Notes: generated by a model not told the origin, from the sequence alone. A stretch of 64,000 nucleotides of DNA from VRUE01 sp963715625 (GCA_963715625.1 OY970260.1:2728001-2792000); one strand, 5' to 3'. Positions 16,394 to 25,272 are shown, counted from the first letter of the stretch. Numbers and translations: made by a program.

Positions 16394-17397
16394 CCGACCC
16401 GCCCCGCGCGCCTGAACAGCCGACCGACTTCCCTGCCGAAGTAGGCACCGAAATTCGTCTTCGGATCGTCCGTGTAGCCGTAGTTGGTGACGCTGTTGAG
16501 GATCCCGTCGCCGATCGTCCAGCCGCCGCCGGAAGCCCCGCCGGTGACTTCGCACTCGGCGGCGAGGTTGAGCGGGCCGGGCGAGAGGATCGAGAGCGTG
16601 TCATGGCCGAGGAACGGCGTGTCGGCGCAGAGGCTCTGCGTTTCTCCGTCGAACGGCCTTTCCGCCGGGTAGCCGTGGATGTCGAAGACCTGCCTCGGGC
16701 TGAGGCCCCAGGCGATCCCGGCGCCGCCGACCGCCTTGGCCAGGAGCCGGCCGCGCGCATTGCGGGCGACGACCGCCGCGCCGACGTCGTAGTTCTCGCT
16801 GGCCGTTGTGCGCCAGCGCCGCGTCGTGTCGATCCACTTCGCCGGGAAGACCCCGAAGGGACGCTGTCCGTACCGGTAGCCCGGCACGAACACCCAGCGG
16901 AAGTCGATCCAGCGACCGTGGCGGCCACCGGTGTGTATGCAGTGCGCGGCCGTCATCACCACGCTGAAGTTGGGTGCGTTGACCGAGGTGCCCGAGCAGC
17001 GCCCGAGGCCGAACGGGGTGACCATGAAGATGGCGCCGTGCACGCGAGCCTCCGGAACCGTGGGATCGGGCACCGTTTCGGATTTGGAGCTCGCGGTCGC
17101 AATCTGGCTCGACTCCGCCGGCGGGTAGGCGTGCGGCGCACCCGCCTCGATCCTCGCCGGCCTCGCGGAGGCTTCGATCGCGCCCCGCTCCGGCAGGCGC
17201 ACGTCGAGCGGCTTCGCCCGCCTCATCCGCTCCGCGGTCCAGAAAGCGGCCGCATCCTTGGCCTGTCCGGGCACGGCAATCGCCGCGGCGGCGGGGTGCG
17301 GTTCGCACGCACCGCCGGCAAGCAACGCAATGGCGATCCCAAGCGCGACGCCCGGTCCCACGGGCAGCCGACACACCCCGCGGCCAAATGCGCTCAT
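16390..17397 (-). CDS. Secreted trypsin-like serine protease
   Basis: A 335-residue chymotrypsin-fold protease with an N-terminal signal peptide (GVALGIAIALLAGGACEP, with a possible lipobox cysteine) and a spacer of about 90 residues. The catalytic triad is visible as His in MTAAHCIH, Asp in ENYDVGAAVV and Ser in VTGGASGGGW. The substrate is unknown. It forms a coupled pair with the secreted protein downstream. Confidence 0.85.
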   Translation of the reverse strand: MSAFGRGVCRLPVGPGVALGIAIALLAGGACEPHPAAAAIAVPGQAKDAAAFWTAERMRRAKPLDVRLPERGAIEASARPARIEAGAPHAYPPAESSQIATASSKSETVPDPTVPEARVHGAIFMVTPFGLGRCSGTSVNAPNFSVVMTAAHCIHTGGRHGRWIDFRWVFVPGYRYGQRPFGVFPAKWIDTTRRWRTTASENYDVGAAVVARNARGRLLAKAVGGAGIAWGLSPRQVFDIHGYPAERPFDGETQSLCADTPFLGHDTLSILSPGPLNLAAECEVTGGASGGGWTIGDGILNSVTNYGYTDDPKTNFGAYFGREVGRLFRRAGRVG

Positions 17398-17912
17398 CCC
17401 GAGCAGTCTACTTACGCACAGCGCTATGCACCAAGCGATGAAGAGGGCTCACCCCACGGCGTCTCGGTCGTAGTAGCGCTTTGTCGCTCGTGGAGACGAC
17501 GGTCGCCCGGCTGCCACGAGAATGATCCGTGCACCAGTCTGGTCGAACGATTCCCGCGCCTTGCCGCGCAATGCATCGACGCTCCGCTGCCCGGTCGGCG
17601 TGATGCTGACGCTGAAGCTCACGCGTGGGGCGTGATGTCGATCAGCTTGCCGCTGCGCATCTCGTCGAGTGAGCGGCGCAGCTTGCGATCGGACAGGGCG
17701 CGCTTGTCTTCGACTCGCGCTAGGACGGCCTCAAGCAGATTCCGGTTGCGCCCCAGCGCGCGAAGCTCGCGGACGAGCGGGCGAACCTCGAGGACGCTCC
17801 GGAGCGTGACCCACCGTCGTGTCCAGAAGGATCGCTTCCGGTGGATTCCAGTTGGGCTCCTCGAAGGACTTGATGCCGCGTGGTAGCGGCGGACGCCCTC
17901 GCTGAGACACGA
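17398..17912. other. Gene-poor patch with degenerate toxin-antitoxin-like fragments
   Basis: No intact standard gene is seen. On the minus strand an open frame without a standard start ends SDRKLRRSLDEMRSGKLIDI and then TPHA at 17619; its stop overlaps the GTG of a second frame (17622-17449, 57 residues, beginning VSFSVSITPTGQRSVDALRG). The GTGA overlap and the sequences recall a small antitoxin followed by the first strands of a RelE/ParE-like toxin cut short. The patch ends close to tRNA-Cys, consistent with remnants of an integrated element. The functional call is weak. Confidence 0.35.
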
Positions 17913-18170
17913 CTACCTGGCGTGACGCGCGCGAGTTAGGTCTACGGACACCGCAGTTTTGACCCGCTTCGTCGCACGGCCGACGATGGCGGTGCGCTTC
18001 TTCGGATCGCTGACCTTTGGAGCATTGGACGACACGTAGCGACCCGTCTTGGCGGATCGATAGCCGCTTCCGTTCCGGGTGGCCGCGGCTGCCCTGTGCG
18101 AGCTTGCGGAGTTGCGGCTCTTGGCCGACACGGATCGGCCCTTGCCGCCTTTTGCCTGTTCTGCCTTCAT
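17913..18170 (-). CDS. Small basic protein with YRSAKTGRYV motif
   Basis: The 85-residue product, from ATG at 18170, is rich in Ser, Lys, Arg and Ala and contains GSGYRSAKTGRYVSS. Very short proteins with a YRSA-TGR-V motif are common in bacterial accessory regions and phages, without known function. The longer frame reaching back through tRNA-Cys is not plausible as protein. Confidence 0.5.
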   Translation of the reverse strand: MKAEQAKGGKGRSVSAKSRNSASSHRAAAATRNGSGYRSAKTGRYVSSNAPKVSDPKKRTAIVGRATKRVKTAVSVDLTRARHAR

Positions 18171-18340
18171 CTGAACTGCGATTCTACCTGCCGCGTCCGG
18201 ACCACGCCTGGGCCTGCGACCGCAATTGCTCCGTTGCGCGCTGCATCGATGGATGGATCGCAGCCTGCCTCTTTGTCGGCGCCCCCGCAGCCCCATCCAG
18301 GTATTGAACCTTCGCAAGATGGCGCAATCACGCCCGGCCT

Positions 18341-18370
18341 GTGCCACCCCCGTGCCACCTTGTGCCACCC
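18341..18370. repeat. Three clustered GTGCCAC repeats near tRNA-Cys
   Basis: GTGCCAC occurs three times within about 30 nt, in the 297-nt stretch between the small basic protein and tRNA-Cys. On the minus strand they read as repeated GWH codons. Tail regions of tyrosine integrases and their arm-binding sites beside tRNA genes can look like this, but no integrase gene is present. The rest of 18171-18467 shows nothing I can assign. Confidence 0.3.
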
Positions 18371-18467
18371 AACAGCCGGCTTCAACCGGAATCAGCCGGA
18401 TTCGGCGCGCGGCCACTGAGGCCGCGCAAACCGCTCTGATAAGCCGTGAACCGCTTGCCAGAGCCAG

Positions 18468-18538
18468 AGGCGCCCACCGGAATCGAACCGGTGTAAACGG
18501 CTTTGCAGGCCGCTGCGTAGCCACTCCGCCAGGGCGCC
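18468..18538 (-). tRNA. tRNA-Cys (GCA)
   Basis: On the minus strand a 71-nt cloverleaf folds with acceptor GGCGCCC/GGGCGCC, anticodon loop CTGCAAA giving GCA, and T-arm ACCGG-TTCGATT-CCGGT. The 3' CCA is not encoded. A degenerate accessory patch lies on its 3' side. Confidence 0.93.
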
Positions 18539-18589
18539 GGGGAGATGAAGGGTAGCGGCGGGGGGTTTGGGCTCGTCGGGCCGGGTGGC

Positions 18590-19345
18590 CTAGGCGGCGC
18601 GCTGCTCGGGGCCCGGGTCGTCGTCGACGTCGAGGATCAGGTTGTCGTCTGCGGTGCGGCGGACGCGGAAGTCGAGCGGGGAGCGCTCCTCGAGCTCGCG
18701 CAGGAGCTCGACCGGCTCGTCGAGGTGCATCGAGATCGTCGCGCGGCCCTCGGAGAAGCGCTCGACCGAGATCTCCGAGGTGGCATCGATCTGGCCGGCG
18801 GCGTCCTCGAAGCCGACGAGCTGGGAGAAGTCGTCGAAGGGGCCGATCTCGACCTTGACGATTCCCTCGAAGAGGCCCTGGGCGGCGCGCTCGACCGCGT
18901 CACTCCCACCGCCTGCCGCCTCGCCGGCGCCATTGGCGGCACTCGCCTGGACCTCGGTCAGCTCCTGGGCGCGGCGCCCCACCTCGACCGCCTCGCGCAG
19001 CGCCTTCATCCGGATCCGGGTCGCCTGGCCACGGGCCTGGGACTGGATCTCCTCCAGCTTCGAGGAGACCGCCTCCAGCGAGTCGATGCTGCGGTCGTGC
19101 CGCTCGTTGGCCTCGGCAAGCCGCTCGCGCAGGCCGCGGATCTCGCGTTCGCGCTCGATCACCATCGCCGAGAGTGAGGAGAGCTCCCCCTCGGCCCCGG
19201 CCGCAGACTCGGCAGCTTTGCGCCAGCGCCCCAGCGCGTCCTCGGCATCGCACTCTAGCGCCCAACTCCGTGCGTCCTTCGCCGCCAGCGCCGCATCGAC
19301 GTCGGCACGGCGGTAGCCGAAGAGCGCCGTCCTGAAGCTACCCAT
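18590..19345 (-). CDS. DivIVA-like coiled-coil protein
   Basis: The 251-residue product begins MGSFRTALFGYRRADVDAAL, which matches the short N-terminal DivIVA motif (F-GY---VD--L) used for membrane or pole targeting. A coiled coil follows to about residue 125, then a Gly/Ala linker and a C-terminal domain with EIGPFDDFSQL and ISMHLDEPVELLREL. The ATG at 19345 overlaps the rsfS stop by 8 nt; an upstream frame extension exists but adds nothing conserved. A role in cell-envelope organisation or division is inference. Confidence 0.7.
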   Translation of the reverse strand: MGSFRTALFGYRRADVDAALAAKDARSWALECDAEDALGRWRKAAESAAGAEGELSSLSAMVIEREREIRGLRERLAEANERHDRSIDSLEAVSSKLEEIQSQARGQATRIRMKALREAVEVGRRAQELTEVQASAANGAGEAAGGGSDAVERAAQGLFEGIVKVEIGPFDDFSQLVGFEDAAGQIDATSEISVERFSEGRATISMHLDEPVELLRELEERSPLDFRVRRTADDNLILDVDDDPGPEQRAA

Positions 19346-19754
19346 GCGCGGCACCGTAGAGGCGCCCTCGGACGCCATCCTGCGCATCCCCCAGATCGAG
19401 CCGCGGCGCCTCGCGCCAGAGGTCCTCGAGCTGGTACCGCTGGCGCGCCTCCTCGGTGAATATGTGCAGTACGCAGTCGAGATAGTCCATGACGATCCAG
19501 CCGGCCGCCTCCCCCGCCTCGGCCCCGGCCGGCAGCAGGCCCTCCTCCTGCTTCAGGCGCAGCTTCACCTCGTCGGCGATCGCCCTCGCCTGGCGCTCGT
19601 TGCGGGCCGTGCAGATCGCCAGGAAATCGGTGTAGGCGACGAGCTTGCGCATGTCGAGGACGACGATCTCGCTCGCGGCTTTGGAGTCGGCCAGCTCGGC
19701 GAGACGCCGGGCCAGGGCCTCCGCGCGCTCGGCTTTCCCCTCTGCCGCGCTCAC
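19338..19754 (-). CDS. rsfS: Ribosomal silencing factor RsfS
   Basis: The 138-residue RsfS/Iojap protein binds uL14 and blocks subunit joining during starvation. Family features are IVVLDMRKLVAYTDFLAICTA and GWIVMDYLDCVLHIFTEEAR. It starts with GTG at 19754. It follows nadD, the usual neighbour, here separated by a 12-bp palindrome, and is coupled to the DivIVA-like gene. Confidence 0.93.
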   Translation of the reverse strand: MSAAEGKAERAEALARRLAELADSKAASEIVVLDMRKLVAYTDFLAICTARNERQARAIADEVKLRLKQEEGLLPAGAEAGEAAGWIVMDYLDCVLHIFTEEARQRYQLEDLWREAPRLDLGDAQDGVRGRLYGAAHG

Positions 19755-19773
19755 CGGAGAACCTTACGTTCGC

Positions 19774-19825
19774 GCCCCAATCGTCCCGGACTCGAATACC
19801 CGGCGATCACCGTGACGATTGGGGC
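19774..19825. repeat. 52-nt inverted repeat after nadD
   Basis: GCCCCAATCGTC (19774-19785) and GACGATTGGGGC (19814-19825) are a perfect 12-bp stem with a 28-nt loop. It begins 2 nt after the nadD stop codon (minus strand) and precedes rsfS. It belongs with the stop-codon-abutting palindromes of this window. Confidence 0.75.
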
Positions 19826-19827
19826 AC

Positions 19828-20439
19828 TCACCCGTAGATCCCCTTCTCTTCGATGAACCGCGCCACCGACTCGGGCACGAGGTAGCGCAGCGGCCTGCCC
19901 GCGGCGGCGCGATCGCGCACCGCCGAGGAGGAGACGCCGAACTGCGGCATCTCCAGCATCGTCGCCCTGCCCTCGGCTCCGAGGCTGCGCAGCACCGCCG
20001 CCACGTCGGCGTCGGCGATCCCGGCACGCCGGGCGACCGCGAGGCGGGCCAGCTCGGTCACGCGCCTGGGTTCGCGCCAGCTCTCCAGCCCCACCGCAGC
20101 GTCCGCCCCCATCACGAAGACCAGCTCCCTGTCGCCACGTTCGTCTGCAAGCAGCTCCAAGGTCTCATATGTGTAGGACGGCCCGTCGCGCTCGACCTCG
20201 AGGGTCGAGACCGAGAAGCGCGAATCGTCCGCGGCGGCGAGTCGCGTCATCGCCAGCCGCAGCTCGCGCCCGGGGTCGTCGGCGATCCGCTTGTGGGGCG
20301 CCTCGCCGGTCGGGACCAGGACGACCTCCTCGAGGCCGAGCTGCCAGAGCGCCTCCTGAGCGAGGGCGAGATGGCCGAGGTGCGGAGGGTTGAAGGCCGA
20401 TCCGAGGACGCCGATGCCACCGGCGGAAGCGTCACTCAC
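19828..20439 (-). CDS. nadD: Nicotinate-nucleotide adenylyltransferase
   Basis: Adenylates nicotinate mononucleotide in NAD synthesis. The 203-residue product has the nucleotidyltransferase motif GSAFNPPHLGHL and the C-terminal GVSSSAVRDR, equivalent to the ISST-x-R motif. It starts with GTG at 20439 and overlaps the proA stop by 8 nt, so proB-proA-nadD-rsfS forms one unit. Confidence 0.95.
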   Translation of the reverse strand: MSDASAGGIGVLGSAFNPPHLGHLALAQEALWQLGLEEVVLVPTGEAPHKRIADDPGRELRLAMTRLAAADDSRFSVSTLEVERDGPSYTYETLELLADERGDRELVFVMGADAAVGLESWREPRRVTELARLAVARRAGIADADVAAVLRSLGAEGRATMLEMPQFGVSSSAVRDRAAAGRPLRYLVPESVARFIEEKGIYG

Positions 20440-21697
20440 GTATCTGGCCGTCGCCGTGGACGACGTACTTGTAGGTCGTCAGCTCGCGCAACCCGATCGG
20501 CCCGCGCGCGTGAAGCTTCTGGGTCGAGTTGCCGATCTCGGCCCCCATGCCGAACTCGAAGCCGTCGGTGAAGCGGGTCGAGGCGTTGGTGTAGACGACC
20601 GCGGCGTCGACGCCGGCGCTGAAGCGGGCCGAGGCCTCCGCGGAGGCCGTGACGATCGCCTCGGAGTGGCTGGTGCCGTGATCGTTGATGTGATCGACGG
20701 CCTCCTCGAGGGAATCGACCACGCCGACGACCATCTTCAGGTCGAGGAACTCGGTCCCCCAGTCGGCGTCGTCGGCGATGCCGACCTCGACCTCGCCGGC
20801 GAGCGCCCGCGTCGCCTCGTCCCCGACCAGCTCGACCCCAGCCTCGTGCAGGTCGCTGAGGACGCCCGGCAGGAAGTCGGCCGCCACGGCCGCGTCGACC
20901 AGCAGCGTCTCGGCCGCGTTGCAGACGCCGGGACGCTGCACCTTCGCGTTGTAGGCGATCCGCCGCGCCATCTCCAGGTCGGCGTCGGCATGCACGTAGA
21001 CATGGCAGTTCCCGGCCGCGGCATAGATCACCGGCACCGTCGCCACGTCCTTGAGCGCGTTCTTGAGGCCTTCCCCGCCACGAGGGATCAGCAGGTCGAC
21101 GAGGCCCTCCTGGGTCGCCAGCTCGGCCAGGCTCTCACGGCCACCGCCGGCAACCAGCTGCGCGGCGTCCTCGGGCAGCCCTGTTTCGGCGAGCGCTTCC
21201 CGCACCACCGCCGCGAGCGCCCCGTTGGAGCGCTCCGCGTAGCTCGACCCCCGCAGCACGATCGCGTTGCCGCTCTTGATCGTCAGCGCCGCGCAATCGA
21301 CCGTCACGTTGGGCCGCGCCTCGTAGACCACGGCGACGACCCCCAGCGGAACCCGGACCTTGCGCAGCTCCAGCCCGCTCTCAAGCGTCTTTTGCTCCAA
21401 CTCCTCGCCCACAGGATCCTCCAGCGCAGCAACCACTCGCACGCCCTCGGCCATCGCCGCAACCCGCTCCGCCGTAAGCGTCAGCCGATCCCGCAGCGCC
21501 TGCGTAAGCCCAGCCGCCCGCTCGTCCGCCAGGTCAGCAGCGTTGGCCTCGAGAATCTCCTCGACCCGCTCACCCAGCAGCCGCGCGGTCGCCTCCAGGG
21601 CAGCGTCCTCCTGGGCGGTCGAGGCGCTCGCCAGCTCCCGCGAAGCGCGCTTCGCCGCCTCACAGGTCTCCGCTACCGATCGCGTGGTCGTCGCCAT
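20432..21697 (-). CDS. proA: Glutamate-5-semialdehyde dehydrogenase (gamma-glutamyl phosphate reductase)
   Basis: Second step of proline synthesis. The 421-residue product has the aldehyde-dehydrogenase fold with the catalytic Cys in RPGVCNAAETLLV and the block VYEARPNVTVDCAALTIKSG. Length is normal. The ATG at 21697 lies 43 nt after the proB stop. Confidence 0.96.
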   Translation of the reverse strand: MATTTRSVAETCEAAKRASRELASASTAQEDAALEATARLLGERVEEILEANAADLADERAAGLTQALRDRLTLTAERVAAMAEGVRVVAALEDPVGEELEQKTLESGLELRKVRVPLGVVAVVYEARPNVTVDCAALTIKSGNAIVLRGSSYAERSNGALAAVVREALAETGLPEDAAQLVAGGGRESLAELATQEGLVDLLIPRGGEGLKNALKDVATVPVIYAAAGNCHVYVHADADLEMARRIAYNAKVQRPGVCNAAETLLVDAAVAADFLPGVLSDLHEAGVELVGDEATRALAGEVEVGIADDADWGTEFLDLKMVVGVVDSLEEAVDHINDHGTSHSEAIVTASAEASARFSAGVDAAVVYTNASTRFTDGFEFGMGAEIGNSTQKLHARGPIGLRELTTYKYVVHGDGQIRE

Positions 21698-21740
21698 TGA
21701 CCGCTAAGGGTAGCTGGCGGGGTGGGGTGCCTCTCAGCCC

Positions 21741-22829
21741 TCAGACCAGCACAAACCGATCCCGGTGAATCACCTCATCCGCCGCGTGCGGCAAAAGCTC
21801 GCGAACCTCAGCGCTCTTAAGCCCGATCACCCGCGACAGCTCCTCCGCCGAGTAGTCGACGATCCCCTTGCCCACGGTCGACCCGCTCGCAGCGACGTCG
21901 ACCGCATCGCCCGCCTTAAAGTCGCCCTCGACCGCCGTGATCCCGACCGGCAGCAGGCTCGACCCGCTCTCCCGCAGCACACGAGCCGCGCCTTCGTCGA
22001 CGACGAGCGTCCCGCGCGCCGGCTTCGCGTACTTGAGCCAGAGCTTGAAGCTCGACGCTCGCGAGGCGTTCGGGGCAAATCTGGTGCCGATCGGCCCGCC
22101 GCCCGCCGCCGCGACAAGCGTCCCTTCACTGGTGCCGTTGCAGACGACGGCCGGGATCCCGGCCTCGCTTGCCATCTCGGCGGCCGCCACCTTGCTTCGC
22201 ATCCCCCCCGACCCGAAGGCCGAGGTACGGTCGCCGATCTCGAGGCCGTCGAGCTCGGCGAAATCGGCGACCTCGACGATCCGCTTTGCATCGGGGTCGG
22301 CGGCCGGGTCCGCCGTGAAGACCCCGTCGGTGTTCGTCAGCAGCACCAGCAGGCGCGCGTCGAGCAGGATCGCCACCTGGGCGGCGAGGAAGTCGTTGTC
22401 GCCAAAGGTGATCTCGTCGGTGGCGGTGGTGTCGTTCTCGTTGACGACCGGCACCACCCCCCACTCGACCAGACGTCGCAGCGTCTGGCGCGCGTTCAGG
22501 TAGTTGGTGCGGGCGCCGATGTCGGCCGCCGTCAGCAGCACCTGCGCGGCCCGGGTCCCGTGCTCGGCCAGGCGGCTCTCGTAGGAACGGAAGAGATCGC
22601 CCTGGCCGACGGCCGAGGCCGCCTGCAGCTCGTCCATCGCGCGCGGGCGCACCGGCAGGCCCATCAGCCGCATGCCACGGGCGATCGCCCCGGAGGTGAC
22701 CATCACCATGCGCTCGCCGTCGCGCTCCAGCGCCGCGACCTGCTCGCAGGCCGAATCGAGGACGTCCGTGCGCAGGGAACCGTCGTCCGCGGCGACGATC
22801 GAGGAGCCGAGCTTGACGACCAGGGTCAT
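21741..22829 (-). CDS. proB: Glutamate 5-kinase
   Basis: First step of proline synthesis. The 362-residue product has an amino-acid-kinase domain (VVKLGSSIV, VTSGAIARG, VNENDTTATDEITFGDND, LLTNTDGVF) and a C-terminal PUA domain from about residue 275. The ATG at 22829 follows obgE by 65 nt in the same direction. Confidence 0.96.
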   Translation of the reverse strand: MTLVVKLGSSIVAADDGSLRTDVLDSACEQVAALERDGERMVMVTSGAIARGMRLMGLPVRPRAMDELQAASAVGQGDLFRSYESRLAEHGTRAAQVLLTAADIGARTNYLNARQTLRRLVEWGVVPVVNENDTTATDEITFGDNDFLAAQVAILLDARLLVLLTNTDGVFTADPAADPDAKRIVEVADFAELDGLEIGDRTSAFGSGGMRSKVAAAEMASEAGIPAVVCNGTSEGTLVAAAGGGPIGTRFAPNASRASSFKLWLKYAKPARGTLVVDEGAARVLRESGSSLLPVGITAVEGDFKAGDAVDVAASGSTVGKGIVDYSAEELSRVIGLKSAEVRELLPHAADEVIHRDRFVLV

Positions 22830-22894
22830 GACAGCCCAAGTCTATGAGCCACGGACCCGCCAAAAGCTCGCGTCCAAGGGGGCCGGGTGCCCCC

Positions 22895-24190
22895 TCACGG
22901 ATAAAGCTCGAATTCGTGCTCACCGACGCGTACGTCGTCGCCGGGCTCGAAGCCGGCGGCGCGCAGGGCCGCGACGACGCCGATCTCGTTGAGGCGCTGC
23001 TCGAGATAGGCGAGGGCCTCCTCGTTGGCGATGTCGTGGCGCTCGAAGAGCAGCTCGACGCCGCGGCCGACGATGCGGAAGGCGCCGTCGTCCTCGCGCT
23101 GCACCGAGTATCCGCCCTCTCCCGCCGGCCGGTAGACGCGGTGCTCGGCCTCGAACTCGGCGGCGGGCTCGCCGCTGGCGCGCTCGGGGCGGGCGGGCGC
23201 CAGCTCGGGCAGCGAGGAGAGGATCCGGTCGCGCAGCTCGGGCAGCCCCTCCCCCGTCGCCGAGGACGTCGCCATGACGCCGAGGCCATCCTCGCCCAGG
23301 CGCCGCCGCCATTCCGCCAGGGCGGCCTCGACCTCATCCCCGGGTAGCAGGTCGCGCTTCGAGAGCACGACCAGCTCCGGCAGCCGGTCCAACCCGGCCC
23401 CGTAGGAGGACAGCTCGGACCGCACGGCCGCGTAGTTGGACTCCGGATCGCCCTCCAGCGGCGCCATCTCGACCAGGTGCACGAGCATCGCGCAGCGCTC
23501 GGCGTGGGCGAGGAACTCGTGCCCCAGCCCGGCCCCCTCCGCCGCCCCTTCGATCAGCCCCGGGATGTCGGCGACGATCGCCTGCCGCTCCTCGCCCTCG
23601 ATCGTCCCCAGCACCGGCGAGAGCGTCGTGAACGGGTAGTCGGCGACCTTCGGCGCCGCCCGCGTCAGCCGCCCCAGCAGCGAGGACTTCCCCGCATTGG
23701 GCAACCCGATCAGCCCCACGTCCGCCAGCAGCTTCAGCCGCAGCTCGATCCACCCCTCCTCCCCGCTCGTCCCGTTCTCGGCAAACCGCGGCGCCTGCCG
23801 CGTCGAGCTCGCGAACCGCTTGTTCCCATGCCCCCCACGCCCCCCGTGAGCCACAACGGCCCGCTGTCCGACTTCGACCAGATCGACCCGGCTGCCATCG
23901 ACCGTCTCGGCCTGAGCCCCCGCGGGAACCAGGATCTCCTGCTCCTCCCCCCGCCCACCGTGCTTGTTCGACCCTTCCCCATGCTTCCCCCGCCCACCGC
24001 GAAAGTGCTTGCTCCCCTTCAACGCCCCCAGATCCCGCTTCGACGCATCGCAAACAAGCACCACATCCCCACCATGCCCACCATCGCCACCGTCGGGCCC
24101 ACCCCGAGGCACATGAGCCTCCCGGCGAAAGCTGATGCACCCATTGCCGCCAGATCCCCCCTCAACCCAGATCTTCGCTCGGTCATACAT
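22895..24190 (-). CDS. obgE: Obg GTPase (CgtA)
   Basis: GTPase in 50S assembly and stress control. The 431-residue product has the glycine-rich Obg fold (GGSGGNGCISFRREAHVPRG), a G domain with P-loop GLPNAGKSSL, DIPGLIEGA and SKRDLL, and the OCT C-terminal domain. The ATG at 24190 gives MYDRAKIWVEGG. It is normally next to rpmA-rplU; here a two-gene Panacea-type module lies between them and ends only 17 nt upstream of this start, so it may be read from the module's promoter. Confidence 0.95.
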   Translation of the reverse strand: MYDRAKIWVEGGSGGNGCISFRREAHVPRGGPDGGDGGHGGDVVLVCDASKRDLGALKGSKHFRGGRGKHGEGSNKHGGRGEEQEILVPAGAQAETVDGSRVDLVEVGQRAVVAHGGRGGHGNKRFASSTRQAPRFAENGTSGEEGWIELRLKLLADVGLIGLPNAGKSSLLGRLTRAAPKVADYPFTTLSPVLGTIEGEERQAIVADIPGLIEGAAEGAGLGHEFLAHAERCAMLVHLVEMAPLEGDPESNYAAVRSELSSYGAGLDRLPELVVLSKRDLLPGDEVEAALAEWRRRLGEDGLGVMATSSATGEGLPELRDRILSSLPELAPARPERASGEPAAEFEAEHRVYRPAGEGGYSVQREDDGAFRIVGRGVELLFERHDIANEEALAYLEQRLNEIGVVAALRAAGFEPGDDVRVGEHEFELYP

Positions 24191-24207
24191 CCCAGTCAAA
24201 GCGCTTG

Positions 24208-24504
24208 TCAGGGATCTGCGTGGACGGCCTGCATCACGATCTGGCCAGATGCATATGTGAAATAGATCATCAGCACTGGGGAGAAATCTTCGGGCGTCTG
24301 CATGAAAAAGGTCGCGCCACCAACGTGGTAAGCGTCGGCATCGACGTCGCAAACGACCATGAAGGCATCGAGTTGCTCGAAGAACCGCTCTTCGGCGACC
24401 CTTGGGTGCCGCTCCTCGATCTCAATAACGCATTCCTCGTAGAGGGAGCTGCGCTTGACCTTGTTTGACCTATGTGTTGCCCCGTTCCCAGAGCCATTCT
24501 CCAT
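24208..24504 (-). CDS. Putative toxin-like partner of the Panacea protein
   Basis: The 98-residue product from ATG at 24504 contains IEEERHPRVAEERFFEQL-like helices (seen as IEIEERHPRVAEERFFEQLD) and ends in strands VLMIYFTYASGQIVMQAVHA, a pattern compatible with a small RelE/ParE-fold toxin, though key residues are not recognisable. It overlaps the end of the upstream Panacea gene by 35 nt. Base composition is visibly less G+C-rich than its neighbours. Function is inferred only from pairing. Confidence 0.5.
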   Translation of the reverse strand: MENGSGNGATHRSNKVKRSSLYEECVIEIEERHPRVAEERFFEQLDAFMVVCDVDADAYHVGGATFFMQTPEDFSPVLMIYFTYASGQIVMQAVHADP

Positions 24505-25054
24505 CGGCAGACTGCCACCCGCGATCACGCGCCACCCCCTCCGCGATTTTCGCCTCATAGGCACTGGGGCGACCCTGAGGGAGAATCGCAGTCTCATACG
24601 GGATCTCCGAGCCCACTCGCTCGGCCATGAGCCAACCTGGGTGACGATGCGAAAAATCTGAGATCTGCTTCGCGGTTGCCGCCGCGATGCGGTCTACCCA
24701 GTCGTTCACGACATGAAGCTGCCACGGCTCAAAGAGATGGCTTACGTCCGGCGGTCCCTTGATCGGAATGATCCGCTTCTCTTCGTACTCGCCCTCAACG
24801 TCGTAGTCCAGGACGGCGAGTCCCTGTTTCGCCAGGGCTTCCTCAGACTCATCGAGTCCCTTCGGAAAAGGCCCAAAAGGCATCCGAATGTAGGTGGCTC
24901 CGGTGAGCGGCTCTCCTTGATCCTGATACACGGAGAAGTCCGAGAAGAAGAGAACCTTGGCCAACTTGGTACGACCAAAACGCACATCGTCTCGGCGACG
25001 GTGCGCGATATAGAGGATCAAACCCTCGAAGCGTTGTCGATTGAATTCAGCCAC
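24470..25054 (-). CDS. Panacea-domain (DUF4065/SocA-like) protein, probable antitoxin
   Basis: The 194-residue product has the domain hallmarks TKLAKVLFFSDF near residue 30 and LTGATYIRMPFGPFPKGL near residue 50, followed by helical WQLHVVNDWVDRIAAATAKQ. Panacea domains are known as hyperpromiscuous antitoxins paired with unrelated toxins, and as proteolytic adaptors such as SocA. The overlapping downstream gene is the likely partner. The module splits the conserved rpmA-obgE pair and is more A+T-rich than the flanks, suggesting horizontal gain. Confidence 0.75.
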   Translation of the reverse strand: MAEFNRQRFEGLILYIAHRRRDDVRFGRTKLAKVLFFSDFSVYQDQGEPLTGATYIRMPFGPFPKGLDESEEALAKQGLAVLDYDVEGEYEEKRIIPIKGPPDVSHLFEPWQLHVVNDWVDRIAAATAKQISDFSHRHPGWLMAERVGSEIPYETAILPQGRPSAYEAKIAEGVARDRGWQSADGEWLWERGNT

Positions 25055-25177
25055 GATTGCCTCGATCGTAAGGATCTACGCATTTTGCGACGGACCCCTT
25101 GACAAAGATTCTAAGCATCTGCTACGGACGCCCGACCCAAGTTGGCTCCAGGCCCAGGCTGCCTCGGTGCTCCGAAA

Positions 25178-25256
25178 GGGGCGTCGGGTACCCCTCCAAA
25201 AAACACTCAAGCGCGGCTCCTGCCGGGCGTTTTTGGAGGGTACCCGACGACGCCCC
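25178..25256. repeat. 79-nt hairpin with conserved 24-nt loop, after rpmA
   Basis: Long, nearly perfect arms (GGGGCGTCGGGTACC... and the complementary ...GGGTACCCGACGACGCCCC) enclose the 24-nt loop at 25205-25228. Read on the minus strand the loop is GCCCGGCAGGAGCC followed by GCGCTTGAGT, matching the loop at 51921-51944 at 20 of 24 positions although the arms differ. It lies 16 nt after the rpmA stop, between rpmA and the Panacea module. The rest of 25055-25272 shows nothing else. Confidence 0.8.
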
Positions 25257-25272
25257 CCTCGCCAACGCCCTA

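Noticed and set aside
18468..18524. A 203-residue protein frame running through tRNA-Cys (17913-18524)
   Set aside because: Its upstream two thirds translate a tRNA and non-coding sequence; only the last 85 residues look like a protein.
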